Positions 1 through 9,015 of a DNA stretch of 55,195 nucleotides are shown here, piece after piece. Positions within the stretch are counted from its first letter, which is position 1. Each line of letters opens with the position of its first letter. The notes under the pieces were generated by a model. It made no database searches. It worked only from the letters and a program-made list of their open reading frames with translations, and was not told the origin of the DNA. The translations under genes and the position numbers were made by a program. The stretch is from positions 1 through 55,195 of the forward strand of contig CANLKN010000008.1 of assembly GCA_947491475.1 (NCBI GenBank), read 5' to 3'. The stretch comes from Akkermansiaceae bacterium. GTDB lineage: Bacteria; Verrucomicrobiota; Verrucomicrobiia; Verrucomicrobiales; Akkermansiaceae.

Positions 1-1146
1 AACCTCTCCGCCGATGCCAACCTCTGGTATGCGAAAATCGTCGATCCCACCGTGGCGGTCTCGCTGAAAAACGGCGGCGGCATCCGCAACTCGATCGGCT
101 CCGTCAGCCCGCTCGGCGTCCCGCTGCCAACCGCGGCGAACCCCTCGGCAGGCAAGCTGGCCGGCGACATCTCCCGCCTCGACGTGGAAGATTCGCTCAA
201 GTTCAACAACGCTCTGACCTCGCTCACCGTCACCCACGCTCAGCTCAAGCTCCTGCTTGAGCACGGCGTGGCGGGCAGCAACGGCACCGGCGCGGCGAAC
301 AATACCCCCGGCCAGTTCTGCCAGCTCGGCGGCATCATGGTTGTAGCCGATCTCGCGGAAACCCCGATCAGCTACACCTCTGCTGCCAATGTCATCAGCG
401 CCGTCAATGGCGGCACCCGCATTCGCTATGCAGCCCTTACCGATGCCAACGGCGACCCGACCACGGTCATCGTCAATAACGGCGAGCTCGTCACTCCGAA
501 CGCCGCCGTCCGCCTCGTCACCCTGACCTTCCTCGCCAATGCCGGTGCGGTCGGTTCCGACTTCGGCGGTGATAACTACCCCATCCCGTATCTGGCCCGC
601 CTCAACGGCGTGCCATTCGCGAACCGGGTGGACATGACCACGGACGCCAGCGCCAACGCCTTCACCTTCGCCGCTGCCGGCACCGAACAGGACGCTTTCG
701 CCGAATACGTGAAAGCCTTCTACGCCACGACCGGCTACAGCACGGCGGACACCCTCGTCGACCTCGACCGCCGCATCCTCCAAGGTGCCACCGACAGCGA
801 CCTCGACGGTCTCAGCAATGCCATCGAAGTCGCCTCGCTCGGCCTCGATCCCGATGTCGCCAACACCGGCTCGCAGATCAATGCCGCGCTGCTTGGCCTG
901 CGCACCGCCGGCCGTGCCGACGTGACCTCCAACCCTTCCGCCTTCAGCCTCTACACCGCCAGTTCCATCCAGGATCTGCGCGGCGCGGGCAACCTGCTTG
1001 TGCAGGCCCAAGGTGGAAGTGTCACACTCAGTCTGCCGGTGCAAAAATCCACCACGCTCGACTCATGGGAAACCTTTGGTCAAATCGACACCACCTTCGA
1101 TAAATTCGAGGACAAGGAGTTCTATCGACTAATCCTCCCGGAATAA
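1..1146 (+). CDS. 5'-nucleotidase-like secreted protein, C-terminal part (partial)
   Basis: The reading frame is open from the first base of the window, so this is the 3' end of a longer gene and the real start lies to the left. Early residues carry the SLKNGGGIR signature of the 5'-nucleotidase C-terminal domain, which forms the substrate-specificity pocket of UshA/CpdB-type enzymes that hydrolyse nucleotides outside the cytoplasm. That domain runs over about the first 240 residues shown. It is followed by a D-rich stretch (TDSDLDGLSNAIE, about residues 260-275) resembling thrombospondin type 3 or dockerin-like calcium-binding repeats. The last residues end in EFYRLILPE, a tail I associate with exported verrucomicrobial proteins. 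A strong terminator follows. The catalytic metallophosphatase domain would lie outside the window, so the exact substrate cannot be told. Confidence 0.8.
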   Translation, partial: NLSADANLWYAKIVDPTVAVSLKNGGGIRNSIGSVSPLGVPLPTAANPSAGKLAGDISRLDVEDSLKFNNALTSLTVTHAQLKLLLEHGVAGSNGTGAANNTPGQFCQLGGIMVVADLAETPISYTSAANVISAVNGGTRIRYAALTDANGDPTTVIVNNGELVTPNAAVRLVTLTFLANAGAVGSDFGGDNYPIPYLARLNGVPFANRVDMTTDASANAFTFAAAGTEQDAFAEYVKAFYATTGYSTADTLVDLDRRILQGATDSDLDGLSNAIEVASLGLDPDVANTGSQINAALLGLRTAGRADVTSNPSAFSLYTASSIQDLRGAGNLLVQAQGGSVTLSLPVQKSTTLDSWETFGQIDTTFDKFEDKEFYRLILPE

Positions 1147-1183
1147 GATCCAAACGGTTGTTCGCGTTTGAGACATGGCAAGG

Positions 1184-1218
1184 CCCCGTCCGGATTCGTC
1201 CGGGCGGGGTTCTTTTTT
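1184..1218 (+). terminator. Rho-independent terminator after the nucleotidase gene
   Basis: An 11-bp stem (1184-1194 with 1199-1209, one G-T pair) encloses a TTCG tetraloop and is followed by a T-rich run. It lies about 40 bp after the stop codon. Confidence 0.88.
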
Positions 1219-1424
1219 GCATTCGTAAGGACTAAGACATTATGATCCGGTTGCCTGAAATCCCTAATTTTGCGTGGGGAACGCGAAAACGGCTTGGCAT
1301 TTCTGCAGGGCAAAGACGCGGCATCATGCCAGCCCGACCCAACGGGCTGGGATTCCTGCAAACTGATGATTCGAGCACCCCGGGGCGGTTGACAGCGCCA
1401 GCGCCCGCCGCTTTGCTCACCGCG
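1219..1424 (+). other. Leader region upstream of the permease pair
   Basis: This 206-bp stretch can be read in frame with the downstream permease, but its translation does not look like the family and the family N-terminus fits the ATG at 1425. It contains a perfect 8-bp hairpin at 1329-1350 that overlaps a small palindrome at 1320-1330. A TTGACA hexamer sits near 1389. I do not recognise a known riboswitch. Confidence 0.35.
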
Positions 1425-2411
1425 ATGTCGCCCGACTCCCAACAGGACTTCGCGCTTGCCTTTCTGAGCATCCTCTTCGAGGGCGCTCCCTTCATTCTGT
1501 TAGGCACGCTGGTCAGTGGCTTCATCGACATTTACCTGCCGGCCGGCACGATGGACCGCTTCCTGCCGAAAAACCGCAATCTGGCGGTGGTCGTGGCCGG
1601 GCTGCTGGGCGCGGTGTTTCCCGTCTGCGAGTGCGCGGTGGTGCCGGTGATCCGCCGCTTGGTCAAAAAAGGCCTGCCGGTTTCCTGCGCGATCACCTAC
1701 ATGCTCGCCGCGCCGATTGTAAATCCGATCACCGCGTTGAGCACCTGGAAAGCTTTCCAAGGCCAGAACGCGGCGATGATGACATGTTCGCGGCTGTTGT
1801 TAGGTTTTCTCATCGCGGTGGCGGTGGGGCTGATCGTTTCGCGGTTGCCACTTGCGATGGTGCTGAAGGACCGCTTGCTCAAGTCGCTGGACGAGCCGGA
1901 TAAAAATCATGCTCACGGTGATTGCGGGCATGAGCATGGCGCTTGCTGCGGCCATCATCACGCCAGCGACGGTCATGGGCATGCCGATCAGGACAACCGC
2001 CTGGTGGCGGCGTTCCGCTCCGCGCAGAAGGATTTCGTGGATGTGGGTGTGTATTTCGCCATCGGCGTCTCGATCACGGCACTCTTCAACACCGGCATTG
2101 CTCCGGGTGCGGTATGGCTTGATGGCTTGGCCGGCAGTGTGGTGGGCGCGCCCGCCGCGTTGATGGCGCTGGCCTTCATCCTCAGCCTGTGCAGCACCTC
2201 GGACGCCTTCATCGCCGCCACCCTCGACAAGTTTTCGTGGGGCGCGAAACTCGCATTTCTGACATTCGGTCCGATGATGGATGTGAAGCTCATCTTCCTC
2301 TATCAAACCGTGATGCGGAAAAACTTCATCATCGCGCTGGCTCTCGGTTTGTTCCTAGCCATCGGCGGCATCACCATTTTCTGGCAACACCTCATGTTCC
2401 AAGCGCGATGA
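1425..2411 (+). CDS. DUF318-family permease with His-rich cytoplasmic loop
   Basis: This is a polytopic membrane protein of the permease family PF03773 (DUF318, YraQ/ArsP-like), about 328 residues from the ATG chosen at 1425. An in-frame ATG at 1242 would add 61 residues with no family character. Family features are the CECAVVPV motif in an early helix, the PIVNPIT segment, and a repeat of the fold in the second half (LSLCSTSDAFIAATL). Between the halves is a long loop with over ten His and several Cys, which suggests binding of zinc or another soft metal. It overlaps the next gene by ATGA, and the pair is a recurrent two-gene module. The transported substrate is not established. Metal or metalloid efflux is inference. 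Confidence 0.85.
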   Translation: MSPDSQQDFALAFLSILFEGAPFILLGTLVSGFIDIYLPAGTMDRFLPKNRNLAVVVAGLLGAVFPVCECAVVPVIRRLVKKGLPVSCAITYMLAAPIVNPITALSTWKAFQGQNAAMMTCSRLLLGFLIAVAVGLIVSRLPLAMVLKDRLLKSLDEPDKNHAHGDCGHEHGACCGHHHASDGHGHADQDNRLVAAFRSAQKDFVDVGVYFAIGVSITALFNTGIAPGAVWLDGLAGSVVGAPAALMALAFILSLCSTSDAFIAATLDKFSWGAKLAFLTFGPMMDVKLIFLYQTVMRKNFIIALALGLFLAIGGITIFWQHLMFQAR

Positions 2412-3226
2412 ACCCCAAACTCCGTCGCATCCTGTTTTCGCTGGCCGTGCTCTTCTGGAGCGCGGTGCTGCTGTATTTTCATGCCACCGGCCGCATCAAC
2501 CAATACCTTGCGCCGGATTTCCGGCCGATTGCATTTGTCGGTGGTCTGGGACTCGCGGTGCTCGGCCTCTTCAATCTTCTCACCGCCGGCCAAACCGCTG
2601 ATTGCGGCCATGATCACGGCGGTGATGCGAACGCCCATGATCATGAAACCAGTGACATCCATCCGCTTGCGGCGCTGTTGCTGATGGTGCTTCCGGTCGC
2701 CTGCTCGGTGGCATGGACCAAGGACAAATACTCCGAAGCCGCACTCTCGCGCAAGGGGCTCTACGACTCGCCCTCGGACATGAACACCACGTTTCTCGCC
2801 GCTGCGATGCCTCCGCTCACCCGCGAGATGATCGAGCAAAGCCACCGCAAAACGCCGGACGGTTATCTCGAATTCAACCTCATGGAATTGTTCTTTGCCA
2901 CCGGTGACCGCGAAATGCAATCGGTCATCGACGGACTTAAGATCGAGACCGAAGGCCGCTGGATCGAAGAGAAGATGCGCAATCCCAACGGCACCCGCAA
3001 ACGCCTCTACCGGCTCTTCATGACTTGCTGCGCCGCCGACAGCCGCGCGATCCCGATCGTGCTCGAATTCGGAGAAACGCCGCCCGAGCTTCCGGAAAAC
3101 GGCTGGGTGAAAGTGGCAGGCACCATGCGTTTTCCGTTAGAGGAGGGAGTCATTCATCCGGTGTTGCAAATTGATCGAGCGCTCGCCGCGGAGCCGCCAT
3201 TCGAAGAGAGCTTCATGCGCAAGTGA
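2408..3226 (+). CDS. TIGR03943-family (DUF1980) putative permease subunit
   Basis: About 272 residues, starting at the ATG that overlaps the permease stop codon. The N-terminal half has three to four predicted membrane segments and a short His/Asp stretch (CGHDHGG, then AHDHE) between them. The C-terminal half is soluble, extracytoplasmic or cytoplasmic, and contains the FMTCCAADSR motif with adjacent cysteines followed by a beta-rich domain. This is the architecture of TIGR03943 proteins, which are found next to a DUF318 permease. The tight overlap implies translational coupling and a two-component membrane complex. Both partners carry potential metal-binding residues, so a role in metal handling is plausible but not demonstrated. 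Confidence 0.85.
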   Translation: MNPKLRRILFSLAVLFWSAVLLYFHATGRINQYLAPDFRPIAFVGGLGLAVLGLFNLLTAGQTADCGHDHGGDANAHDHETSDIHPLAALLLMVLPVACSVAWTKDKYSEAALSRKGLYDSPSDMNTTFLAAAMPPLTREMIEQSHRKTPDGYLEFNLMELFFATGDREMQSVIDGLKIETEGRWIEEKMRNPNGTRKRLYRLFMTCCAADSRAIPIVLEFGETPPELPENGWVKVAGTMRFPLEEGVIHPVLQIDRALAAEPPFEESFMRK

Positions 3227-3314
3227 ACCAGGACACATTTCCATTTTTCCGCTTGCTGCCGCAGCATGGTCTGGCTGCGCTTTCACGCCGAGCTGGGCTT
3301 GGCGTTCCCGGGTG

Positions 3315-3354
3315 TTTTTAAAAAAGAGGCGCACGGGTAAACCGCGCGCCTCTT
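3315..3354 (-). terminator. Terminator of rhaA
   Basis: On the minus strand a 9-bp GC-rich stem (3324-3332 with 3346-3354) is followed by a run of six T. It lies just after the rhaA stop codon, in the convergent gap with the permease pair. Confidence 0.8.
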
Positions 3355-3376
3355 GGATTTGTCTTGTGGCAGATGG

Positions 3377-4642
3377 TCAGCGATTCGAGAGCACGGCGGC
3401 TTCGTATTTCTTGACCTCCGCGAGCCAATCGGTGCCGGCCGGGACGTTTTGCGATTCGCAGTAGGCGTCCCAAACCGCGCCCCATGGCAGGCCTTTGACT
3501 TCTTCCATGAGGGCGAGGCGTGAGGTGAGATCACCGGATTTCTCGGAATCGCGCAGGGCGGCGGGTTCGAGCAGGGCGATGAGCAGCGCGCGCAGGGTGT
3601 TGCGGGTGCCGATGGTCCAGGCGGCGATGCGGTTGATGCTGGCATCGAAGAAGTCGAGGCCGATGTGGGTGCGCTTGTAGAGATTGTTGCGCACCAACTC
3701 GGTGGCGATCGACTGCAGCGCGTCATCGAGGATGACGACGTGGTCGGAGTCCCAGCGCACGCCGCGGCTGACGTGGAGGAGGATTTCCGGCACATACATC
3801 AGGACGGAGGAAATCTTGTCGGCGATGCCCTCGGTGGGGTGGAAGTGGCCGGCGTCCAGGCAGAGGAGTTTCTGGTTCTTGATGGCATAGCCCATGTAGA
3901 ACTCGTGCGAGCCTACGACATAACTCTCACTGCCGATGCCGAAGAGTTTGCACTCCACGGCGTCGAGGTTGTGTTTCGGGCTGAGCGGCTTGGCGAAGAC
4001 CTTGTCGAGCGAGTCGGCGAGGCGCTGGCGTGGGGCGAGGCGGTCCGCCGGTGTGTCCTTGTAGCCATCCGGGATCCAGATGTTGGTGACGGTGGCGGAG
4101 CCAAGAGCCTTGCCGATGGCGGCACCGATTTCACGCGAGCGGATGCAGTGCTCGATCCAGAAATCACGGATCGCTTTTTTCGAGTGGGAGAGGGTGAAAC
4201 CATCGTCCGCTTTTGGGTGGGAGAAGCAGGTCGGGTTGAAATCCATGCCCATGCCGTTGGCTTTGGCCCAGTCGATCCAGCCCTTGAAGTGCTTGGCTTC
4301 GATCTGGTCGCGATCGACCTTTTTGCCGCCGAACTCGCCGTAGAAGGCGTGCAGGTTGAGGCGGTGCTTGCCGGGGATGAGTGCAAGCGCCTGGTCGAGG
4401 TCGGCGCGGAGTTCATCGGGAGTGCGGGCCTTGCCGGGGTAGTTGCCGGTGACGGCGATGCCGCCGCTGAGGCCTTCGCCGGTGTTTTCGAAGCCGCCGA
4501 CGTCATCGCCCTGCCAGCAGTGGAGCGAGATCGGAATTTTGGTCAGCGCGGCCATGGCGGCGTCGGTATCGACGCCCATATCGGCGTAGCGTGCTTTGGC
4601 GGATTGATAGGATTGGGCGATGGATTTCGAGGGTTTGGCCAT
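3377..4642 (-). CDS. rhaA: L-rhamnose isomerase
   Basis: 421 residues, the usual length for RhaA. The enzyme interconverts L-rhamnose and L-rhamnulose, the first step of the isomerase route for rhamnose breakdown, with divalent metal cofactors in a TIM barrel. Family features include [14 protein letters not shown] near residue 38, [11 protein letters not shown], the metal-site segment [13 protein letters not shown], and [10 protein letters not shown]. The start [12 protein letters not shown] fits the family. No kinase or aldolase gene (rhaB, rhaD) is adjacent, so the rest of the pathway must be elsewhere. The gene has its own terminator and is probably transcribed alone. Confidence 0.95.
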   Translation of the reverse strand: MAKPSKSIAQSYQSAKARYADMGVDTDAAMAALTKIPISLHCWQGDDVGGFENTGEGLSGGIAVTGNYPGKARTPDELRADLDQALALIPGKHRLNLHAFYGEFGGKKVDRDQIEAKHFKGWIDWAKANGMGMDFNPTCFSHPKADDGFTLSHSKKAIRDFWIEHCIRSREIGAAIGKALGSATVTNIWIPDGYKDTPADRLAPRQRLADSLDKVFAKPLSPKHNLDAVECKLFGIGSESYVVGSHEFYMGYAIKNQKLLCLDAGHFHPTEGIADKISSVLMYVPEILLHVSRGVRWDSDHVVILDDALQSIATELVRNNLYKRTHIGLDFFDASINRIAAWTIGTRNTLRALLIALLEPAALRDSEKSGDLTSRLALMEEVKGLPWGAVWDAYCESQNVPAGTDWLAEVKKYEAAVLSNR

Positions 4643-4774
4643 GGTTTGATGGGATTGCAGTTGAGTTCGCGGATGCGTGGCAGCGGGTTAGCTCAAAATC
4701 CGCGCATGTGTAATCAAAAAAAACGCGTGAAGGCAGGTTTGGTGACATGTTTCGCGGATTCGCTGGAAATCGCA

Positions 4775-5800
4775 TCAGGCTTTGACGGCCCAGCGCAGTT
4801 TGGCGGGGGAGCTGCGCGGGTTTTGGTGGCGCTCGGCGGGGCTGGCGGTGATGACGTTTCTGCTGACTTCTTTGAAGAGGCCACTGTGCAGTCCTGCTTG
4901 GAAGGCTTTTTTGACACGGCGGTCCTCGCCGGAATGGAAGGTGAGAATGACCGCCCGGCCGCCGGGTTTCAGGCAGTCCGGCAGCACGCGCAGGAAGGTT
5001 TCCAGTGCGGTGAATTCCTCGTTCACGGCGATGCGGAGGGTTTGAAACACGCGCCGCAGCGTGAGTTCTGCATCCTCGGCACGAAGGCCGGGTGTGGCCA
5101 TGATGGAGGCGGCGAGTTCGAGCGTGCCGCTGAATTCGCGGCCCGCGAGGTGGTTGGCCAGCAGTTCGGCGCGCGGCTCGTCGGCGTGTTCCCACAGGGC
5201 GCGGGCGAGTTTGGCCGGAGTGATGCGGGCCAACCATTCGGCGGCCGACAAGGCGCGGGTCGGGTTCATGCGCATGTCGAGCGGTCCGTCGTGCTTGAAA
5301 CTGAAACCACGCGTGGGGTCGTCGAACTGCATCGATGAGCAACCGAGGTCGGCGAAGACGAAATCCACACCCTCGAGGCCGCGTTGGGCTAGCACTTTGG
5401 AGATGCCGGCGAAATTCGAGCGCACGGCCTCGAAACAATCCTGGCTGAAACCGGCCTCGCGCAGGCGGCGTTCGGTTTTCGGCAGTTCGAGCGGATCCTG
5501 GTCGAGGCCGATGAGTTTGCCGCCAGGCAGGACTTTCCCGAGGATTTGGCGGGCGTGTCCGCCATAGCCGAGGGTGGCGTCCACGCCTGTGATGCCGGGT
5601 TGCAGTTCGAGCGCATCGAGGCATTCACCGACCATGATGGGCAGGTGGGAGCCGGCGGGTGTTTTGCCGGAAGCGATGACCTTGGCGACGGTGTCCGGAT
5701 CAAGGGTGGGATCGAGTTCCTTGTATTTCTCCTCAAAGCGCCGCGGATTTTTACCGCTGTAGCGTTTGCGGCGCGGTGGCCGGGGTTCTTGCGGATCCAT
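4775..5800 (-). CDS. rsmH: 16S rRNA (cytosine-1402-N4)-methyltransferase RsmH
   Basis: RsmH (MraW) methylates N4 of C1402 in the decoding centre of 16S rRNA. The protein shows HLPIMVGECLDAL, the SAM-binding DATLGYGGHA motif, DLGCSSMQFDDPTRGFSF and the closing ILTFHSGEDRRVKKAF motif, all typical. I take the ATG at 5800 (341 residues). An upstream ATG at 5875 is open but would add 25 atypical residues. An Arg/Lys-rich N-terminal extension of about 40 residues precedes the core. In many bacteria rsmH leads the division and cell-wall cluster next to mraZ and ftsI. Here it stands alone, flanked by rhaA and a divergent TauE-like gene. Confidence 0.94.
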   Translation of the reverse strand: MDPQEPRPPRRKRYSGKNPRRFEEKYKELDPTLDPDTVAKVIASGKTPAGSHLPIMVGECLDALELQPGITGVDATLGYGGHARQILGKVLPGGKLIGLDQDPLELPKTERRLREAGFSQDCFEAVRSNFAGISKVLAQRGLEGVDFVFADLGCSSMQFDDPTRGFSFKHDGPLDMRMNPTRALSAAEWLARITPAKLARALWEHADEPRAELLANHLAGREFSGTLELAASIMATPGLRAEDAELTLRRVFQTLRIAVNEEFTALETFLRVLPDCLKPGGRAVILTFHSGEDRRVKKAFQAGLHSGLFKEVSRNVITASPAERHQNPRSSPAKLRWAVKA

Positions 5801-5942
5801 GAATGACGGACGATGTCTGGCACGATTGAAACGATCCGTCAAAATCAGGTTTTTTACGGTGGCGGATTTTTTCATCGCTGGTTGGCGGACGGCTGGCTAT
5901 GGGTGCCGCGAGGCAGGGGTTGGCCCGCATGCCATTTCCACC

Positions 5943-6305
5943 ATGAAACTCGCGCTGATCGCCATCGTCACCGGACTTACAGCAGGCTTGCTGGGCGCGC
6001 TTTGCGGTGTGGGCGGGGGGATCGTGATGGTGCCGGCGTTTGTGGCGCTGCTCGGCCTGGAGCACAAGCGGGCGGTGGCGACCTCGTTGGCGGTCATCAT
6101 CCTCACCGCCATCGCCGCCACGCTCAACAATACCCGCGCCAACAACCTGATCGATTGGAAAATCGTGATCATCGTCGGTGCGGCGTCGGCGGTGGCGGCG
6201 TGGTTCGGCAGCGACCTGATGCGCAGCCTCAGCAACCAGACGCTCACCCGCATTTTTGGAGCGTTGCTGCTGGTCTTCGGGCTGCGGATGTTGTGGAAGG
6301 CGTGA
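5943..6305 (+). CDS. Half-length TauE/SafE-family membrane protein
   Basis: 120 residues with about four hydrophobic segments, starting with MKLALIAIVTGLTAGLLGALCGVGGGIVMVP. The GxLGALCGVGGGxxxVP segment is the TauE/SafE (PF01925) signature, and AVATSLAVI is the matching second motif. Typical members have two such halves in about 250 residues, so this one is a single half and probably works as a dimer. Such proteins are thought to move sulfite, sulfonates or other organic anions across the inner membrane, but this substrate is unknown. It is divergent from rsmH and convergent with the acyltransferase fusion. Confidence 0.8.
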   Translation: MKLALIAIVTGLTAGLLGALCGVGGGIVMVPAFVALLGLEHKRAVATSLAVIILTAIAATLNNTRANNLIDWKIVIIVGAASAVAAWFGSDLMRSLSNQTLTRIFGALLLVFGLRMLWKA

Positions 6306-6318
6306 AATTTTCCGCCAT

Positions 6319-8916
6319 CTAACCAATGAGGAATCCGCCGTCGTCGAGTTTGACTTTATCCGGCAGCGGCAGTCCCTGCGGCGGGGCTGCCGGGCCATGG
6401 GCGTGGTGGTCCAGCAAGAACCATCCGGGCAGCAGTTTGCCCCATGATTTTGGCTTGTGACCGGGCTGGGGGTCGAGCCCTTCGGCCGTGGATTGCGGCG
6501 GGTGCGGCATCGACATGGCGACCACCGCGCCATCGATGGCGAGGCATGGGCAATGGCACAGACCGGCGCGTTCGAGCGGTTTGAGCGCCTCGGTACCGAA
6601 GTCGTAAAACACAAGAGCGCCGGCGGTGATTTGAGAGTAATTGATTTCATGGCGCAACAGATCGCCGCCCACCCAGATGGCATCGTGATCACCATCGAAG
6701 TGCTCGCGCAGGACCAGCGGCGCATGGAACAATGCGGCAAACGCCGCGGTGAGTCCGGGGATTTGCGTGATGAGCGGATCACTTGCCAGCATTTGGAAAC
6801 TGTGGCGGCGGGGCAGCGCGTTGACCATGCCGATCTGATGGCCGTTGGCCCACCAACTGCGGCGTTGTGCGGGGTCTGCGCTGCGGAATGAGGCGGCGGC
6901 CGGGTTTTTCGCACGCGGCTGGCGGATGGCCCACAAACGTCCGGCGTAGCGCACGGCGATGGCCTGCGCGGAGGCTGTGAGAATGCCGTGGCGCACGCTG
7001 GCGATGCTGGCTGCCGAGGGGTCGATGGCTGCTCCATAGGCGACCACCAAGCCTTTCACCGGGCGGTTTGGAATCTTGCGAAAAAAGCGGTTTCGCTCAA
7101 AGGAAAATACCGATCCCCACGAACCGTCGCACCACACAGGAATGAGCGGGTGACCGGCCTTTCTGGCGATGAGTTCGAAGCCGCGCTGCAGCGTGCAGAG
7201 CGTGCCGGTGCGCGTGAGTTGCCCCTCTGGGAAAAGGCACACCACATCGCCGTTGTTGAGTGAGTTGATGACTTCCCGGATCGCTTCCAGCGGTTGCTCG
7301 CGGCGGATGTTCACTGTGGCGAAAATCGAGGTGAACACTCGGATGGCACGGTTGGCGGTAAATGCCTCGTCCATCACAAAACGCAGCGGGCGCGGACAGG
7401 CGGCGGAGAGGAAGAAGGCGTCGGCGAAGCTCACGTGGTTAGGCAGCAGCAGCACGCCGCCCTTGGCTGGGACGCGCTCTCCATGCACCGCGCGCACCCG
7501 ATAGAAGGCGTGGATCAATCCCACCCCGAGCATGCGAATGAAGTCCGCCGGCAGCACGCGGATGATCAGCACGGTGGCCACCATGCAGGTGGCGGCAAGG
7601 AACCCCATCTGCATCCGGAAACCCGCCAACGCCGAAATTCCGAGCGCTTTTGCAAGAGCCCCGAATCCCACGATCAAGGCCACTGCCAGAATGCCAGCCA
7701 GGCAGTCCTGCAGGTTCACCGCGGCCTGCAATTCGCCGCGTTTGGCTGATGGATAATGATCCTGCAGCCAGGCGTTGAGCGGCGCGAGAAAGACCGCCGA
7801 GGAAAAAGCCAGCACTCCCAGGATTGTTAGAAACAGGGCCTCATGGGGCGAGTGGCAGATAAAGGATACCGGATCGGTTTCCAAAAGGTGAAGGTAGGAG
7901 GCCGCCGTTCCGGTGGGGCAGAATGTCAGCGCCAGCGCGCTGAGTGACATCATCAGTCCGGCCAGGGGCACCCAGCCGAGTTCGATGCGCCGCCGCAACA
8001 GGAACGAGGCATGGCCGAAACCCGCCGCCATGCCCAGCGAGGCCGCCGCCATGAAGATGGATGACAAGGTGCCGAAGCCCTCTCCTCCACCGGTGATTTC
8101 CTTGGCCAGTTTCACCGACCACAAGTTAATAAAGCCACCGAATCCCCAGAAAAACGCCACCCCAAGCGATGCGTGGCGCAGCGGCGCTTCACGCCACAAA
8201 TCCTTCAAATGCACGAAGTGGCTGCCCAGCACCTTGGCGCTGAATTTTTCACCACCCTGCGATGGCACCCGCGGAATGATCCACGCGAGCAACAAGGCCG
8301 GCACTGCGCACAGCGTGAGCACCAACAGCGGCCCGTATGCCGCCTGCCATGCCAGAGCCGGATCACCGCCGAGCGCGTGGTAGCGGCGGTCGAACAACCA
8401 GCCGGCGATGATTTGGCCCACGAGGATCGCAAGCATCGCCATCATCTGCTGGATCGAACTGGCAAATCCGAGATGCCGCGAGCCGAGCAGTTCCTTGTTG
8501 ATGCCGATTTTCGCCGGGCTGAAAAACGCCGACTGCGCTGCCAGCATGAAAAACCCGAACAAGGCGAGCGGCAGGTGTTTCATCCACACCGCGCCGCAAA
8601 TCCAAATCAACACCAACAATTGCAGCACGGCGCAGGCAAACATCACATCGCGCTTGGAAAAGCGGTCGCTCAGCCAGCCAGCCAAGGGCGCGAACAGCAC
8701 GAAAGGCAGCGTGATCATCAATCCGGCTGCCGATTCGACCGCCAGCGTCGCCCCGCCGCCCAGCGGCATCGAGTAGGCCACCGCCCCGGCCAGCGGGATC
8801 AGGACAAACTGCGCCATCTTGTCGTTAAAAGCATTCTGCGTCTGCTGGACGATCATGCTCCAGTAGCCGGTCCATTGGCGGCGTGTGGGTTCGAATACCT
8901 GTGACTCCCGGTTCAT
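6319..8916 (-). CDS. MFS transporter fused to PlsC-type acyltransferase and a vestigial C-terminal domain
   Basis: About 865 residues from the ATG at 8916. Residues 1 to about 430 form a 12-helix major-facilitator domain like the lysophospholipid flippase LplT. A PlsC/AGPAT domain follows: NHVSFAD (catalytic HX4D) near residue 495 and FPEGQ near residue 565. The arrangement matches LplT-Aas type fusions, which flip and re-acylate lysophospholipids at the inner membrane. In those the third domain is an AMP-dependent acyl-ACP synthetase. Here only about 180 residues remain, without an ATP-binding P-loop. They include segments reminiscent of the family (VVAMSMPHP, then SWGKLLPGW). I infer a degenerate or shortened synthetase domain. 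Transport and acyl transfer look intact. Confidence 0.85.
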   Translation of the reverse strand: MNRESQVFEPTRRQWTGYWSMIVQQTQNAFNDKMAQFVLIPLAGAVAYSMPLGGGATLAVESAAGLMITLPFVLFAPLAGWLSDRFSKRDVMFACAVLQLLVLIWICGAVWMKHLPLALFGFFMLAAQSAFFSPAKIGINKELLGSRHLGFASSIQQMMAMLAILVGQIIAGWLFDRRYHALGGDPALAWQAAYGPLLVLTLCAVPALLLAWIIPRVPSQGGEKFSAKVLGSHFVHLKDLWREAPLRHASLGVAFFWGFGGFINLWSVKLAKEITGGGEGFGTLSSIFMAAASLGMAAGFGHASFLLRRRIELGWVPLAGLMMSLSALALTFCPTGTAASYLHLLETDPVSFICHSPHEALFLTILGVLAFSSAVFLAPLNAWLQDHYPSAKRGELQAAVNLQDCLAGILAVALIVGFGALAKALGISALAGFRMQMGFLAATCMVATVLIIRVLPADFIRMLGVGLIHAFYRVRAVHGERVPAKGGVLLLPNHVSFADAFFLSAACPRPLRFVMDEAFTANRAIRVFTSIFATVNIRREQPLEAIREVINSLNNGDVVCLFPEGQLTRTGTLCTLQRGFELIARKAGHPLIPVWCDGSWGSVFSFERNRFFRKIPNRPVKGLVVAYGAAIDPSAASIASVRHGILTASAQAIAVRYAGRLWAIRQPRAKNPAAASFRSADPAQRRSWWANGHQIGMVNALPRRHSFQMLASDPLITQIPGLTAAFAALFHAPLVLREHFDGDHDAIWVGGDLLRHEINYSQITAGALVFYDFGTEALKPLERAGLCHCPCLAIDGAVVAMSMPHPPQSTAEGLDPQPGHKPKSWGKLLPGWFLLDHHAHGPAAPPQGLPLPDKVKLDDGGFLIG

Positions 8917-9015
8917 CCGCGCGGAGACTAGACGGAGGATTCTAAAATGGGTAAGCAAAATTCTCACATGCAGCCCGCAAGTTTGCAGCTGATGGCTGGC
9001 GCGAGGGCAAGGCGA

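Noticed and set aside
3665-5338. A 557-residue open frame on the plus strand across rhaA and rsmH
   Set aside because: It is antisense to two clearly recognised genes and its composition (Gly, Ala, Glu and Val runs) is the usual shadow of GC-rich codons.
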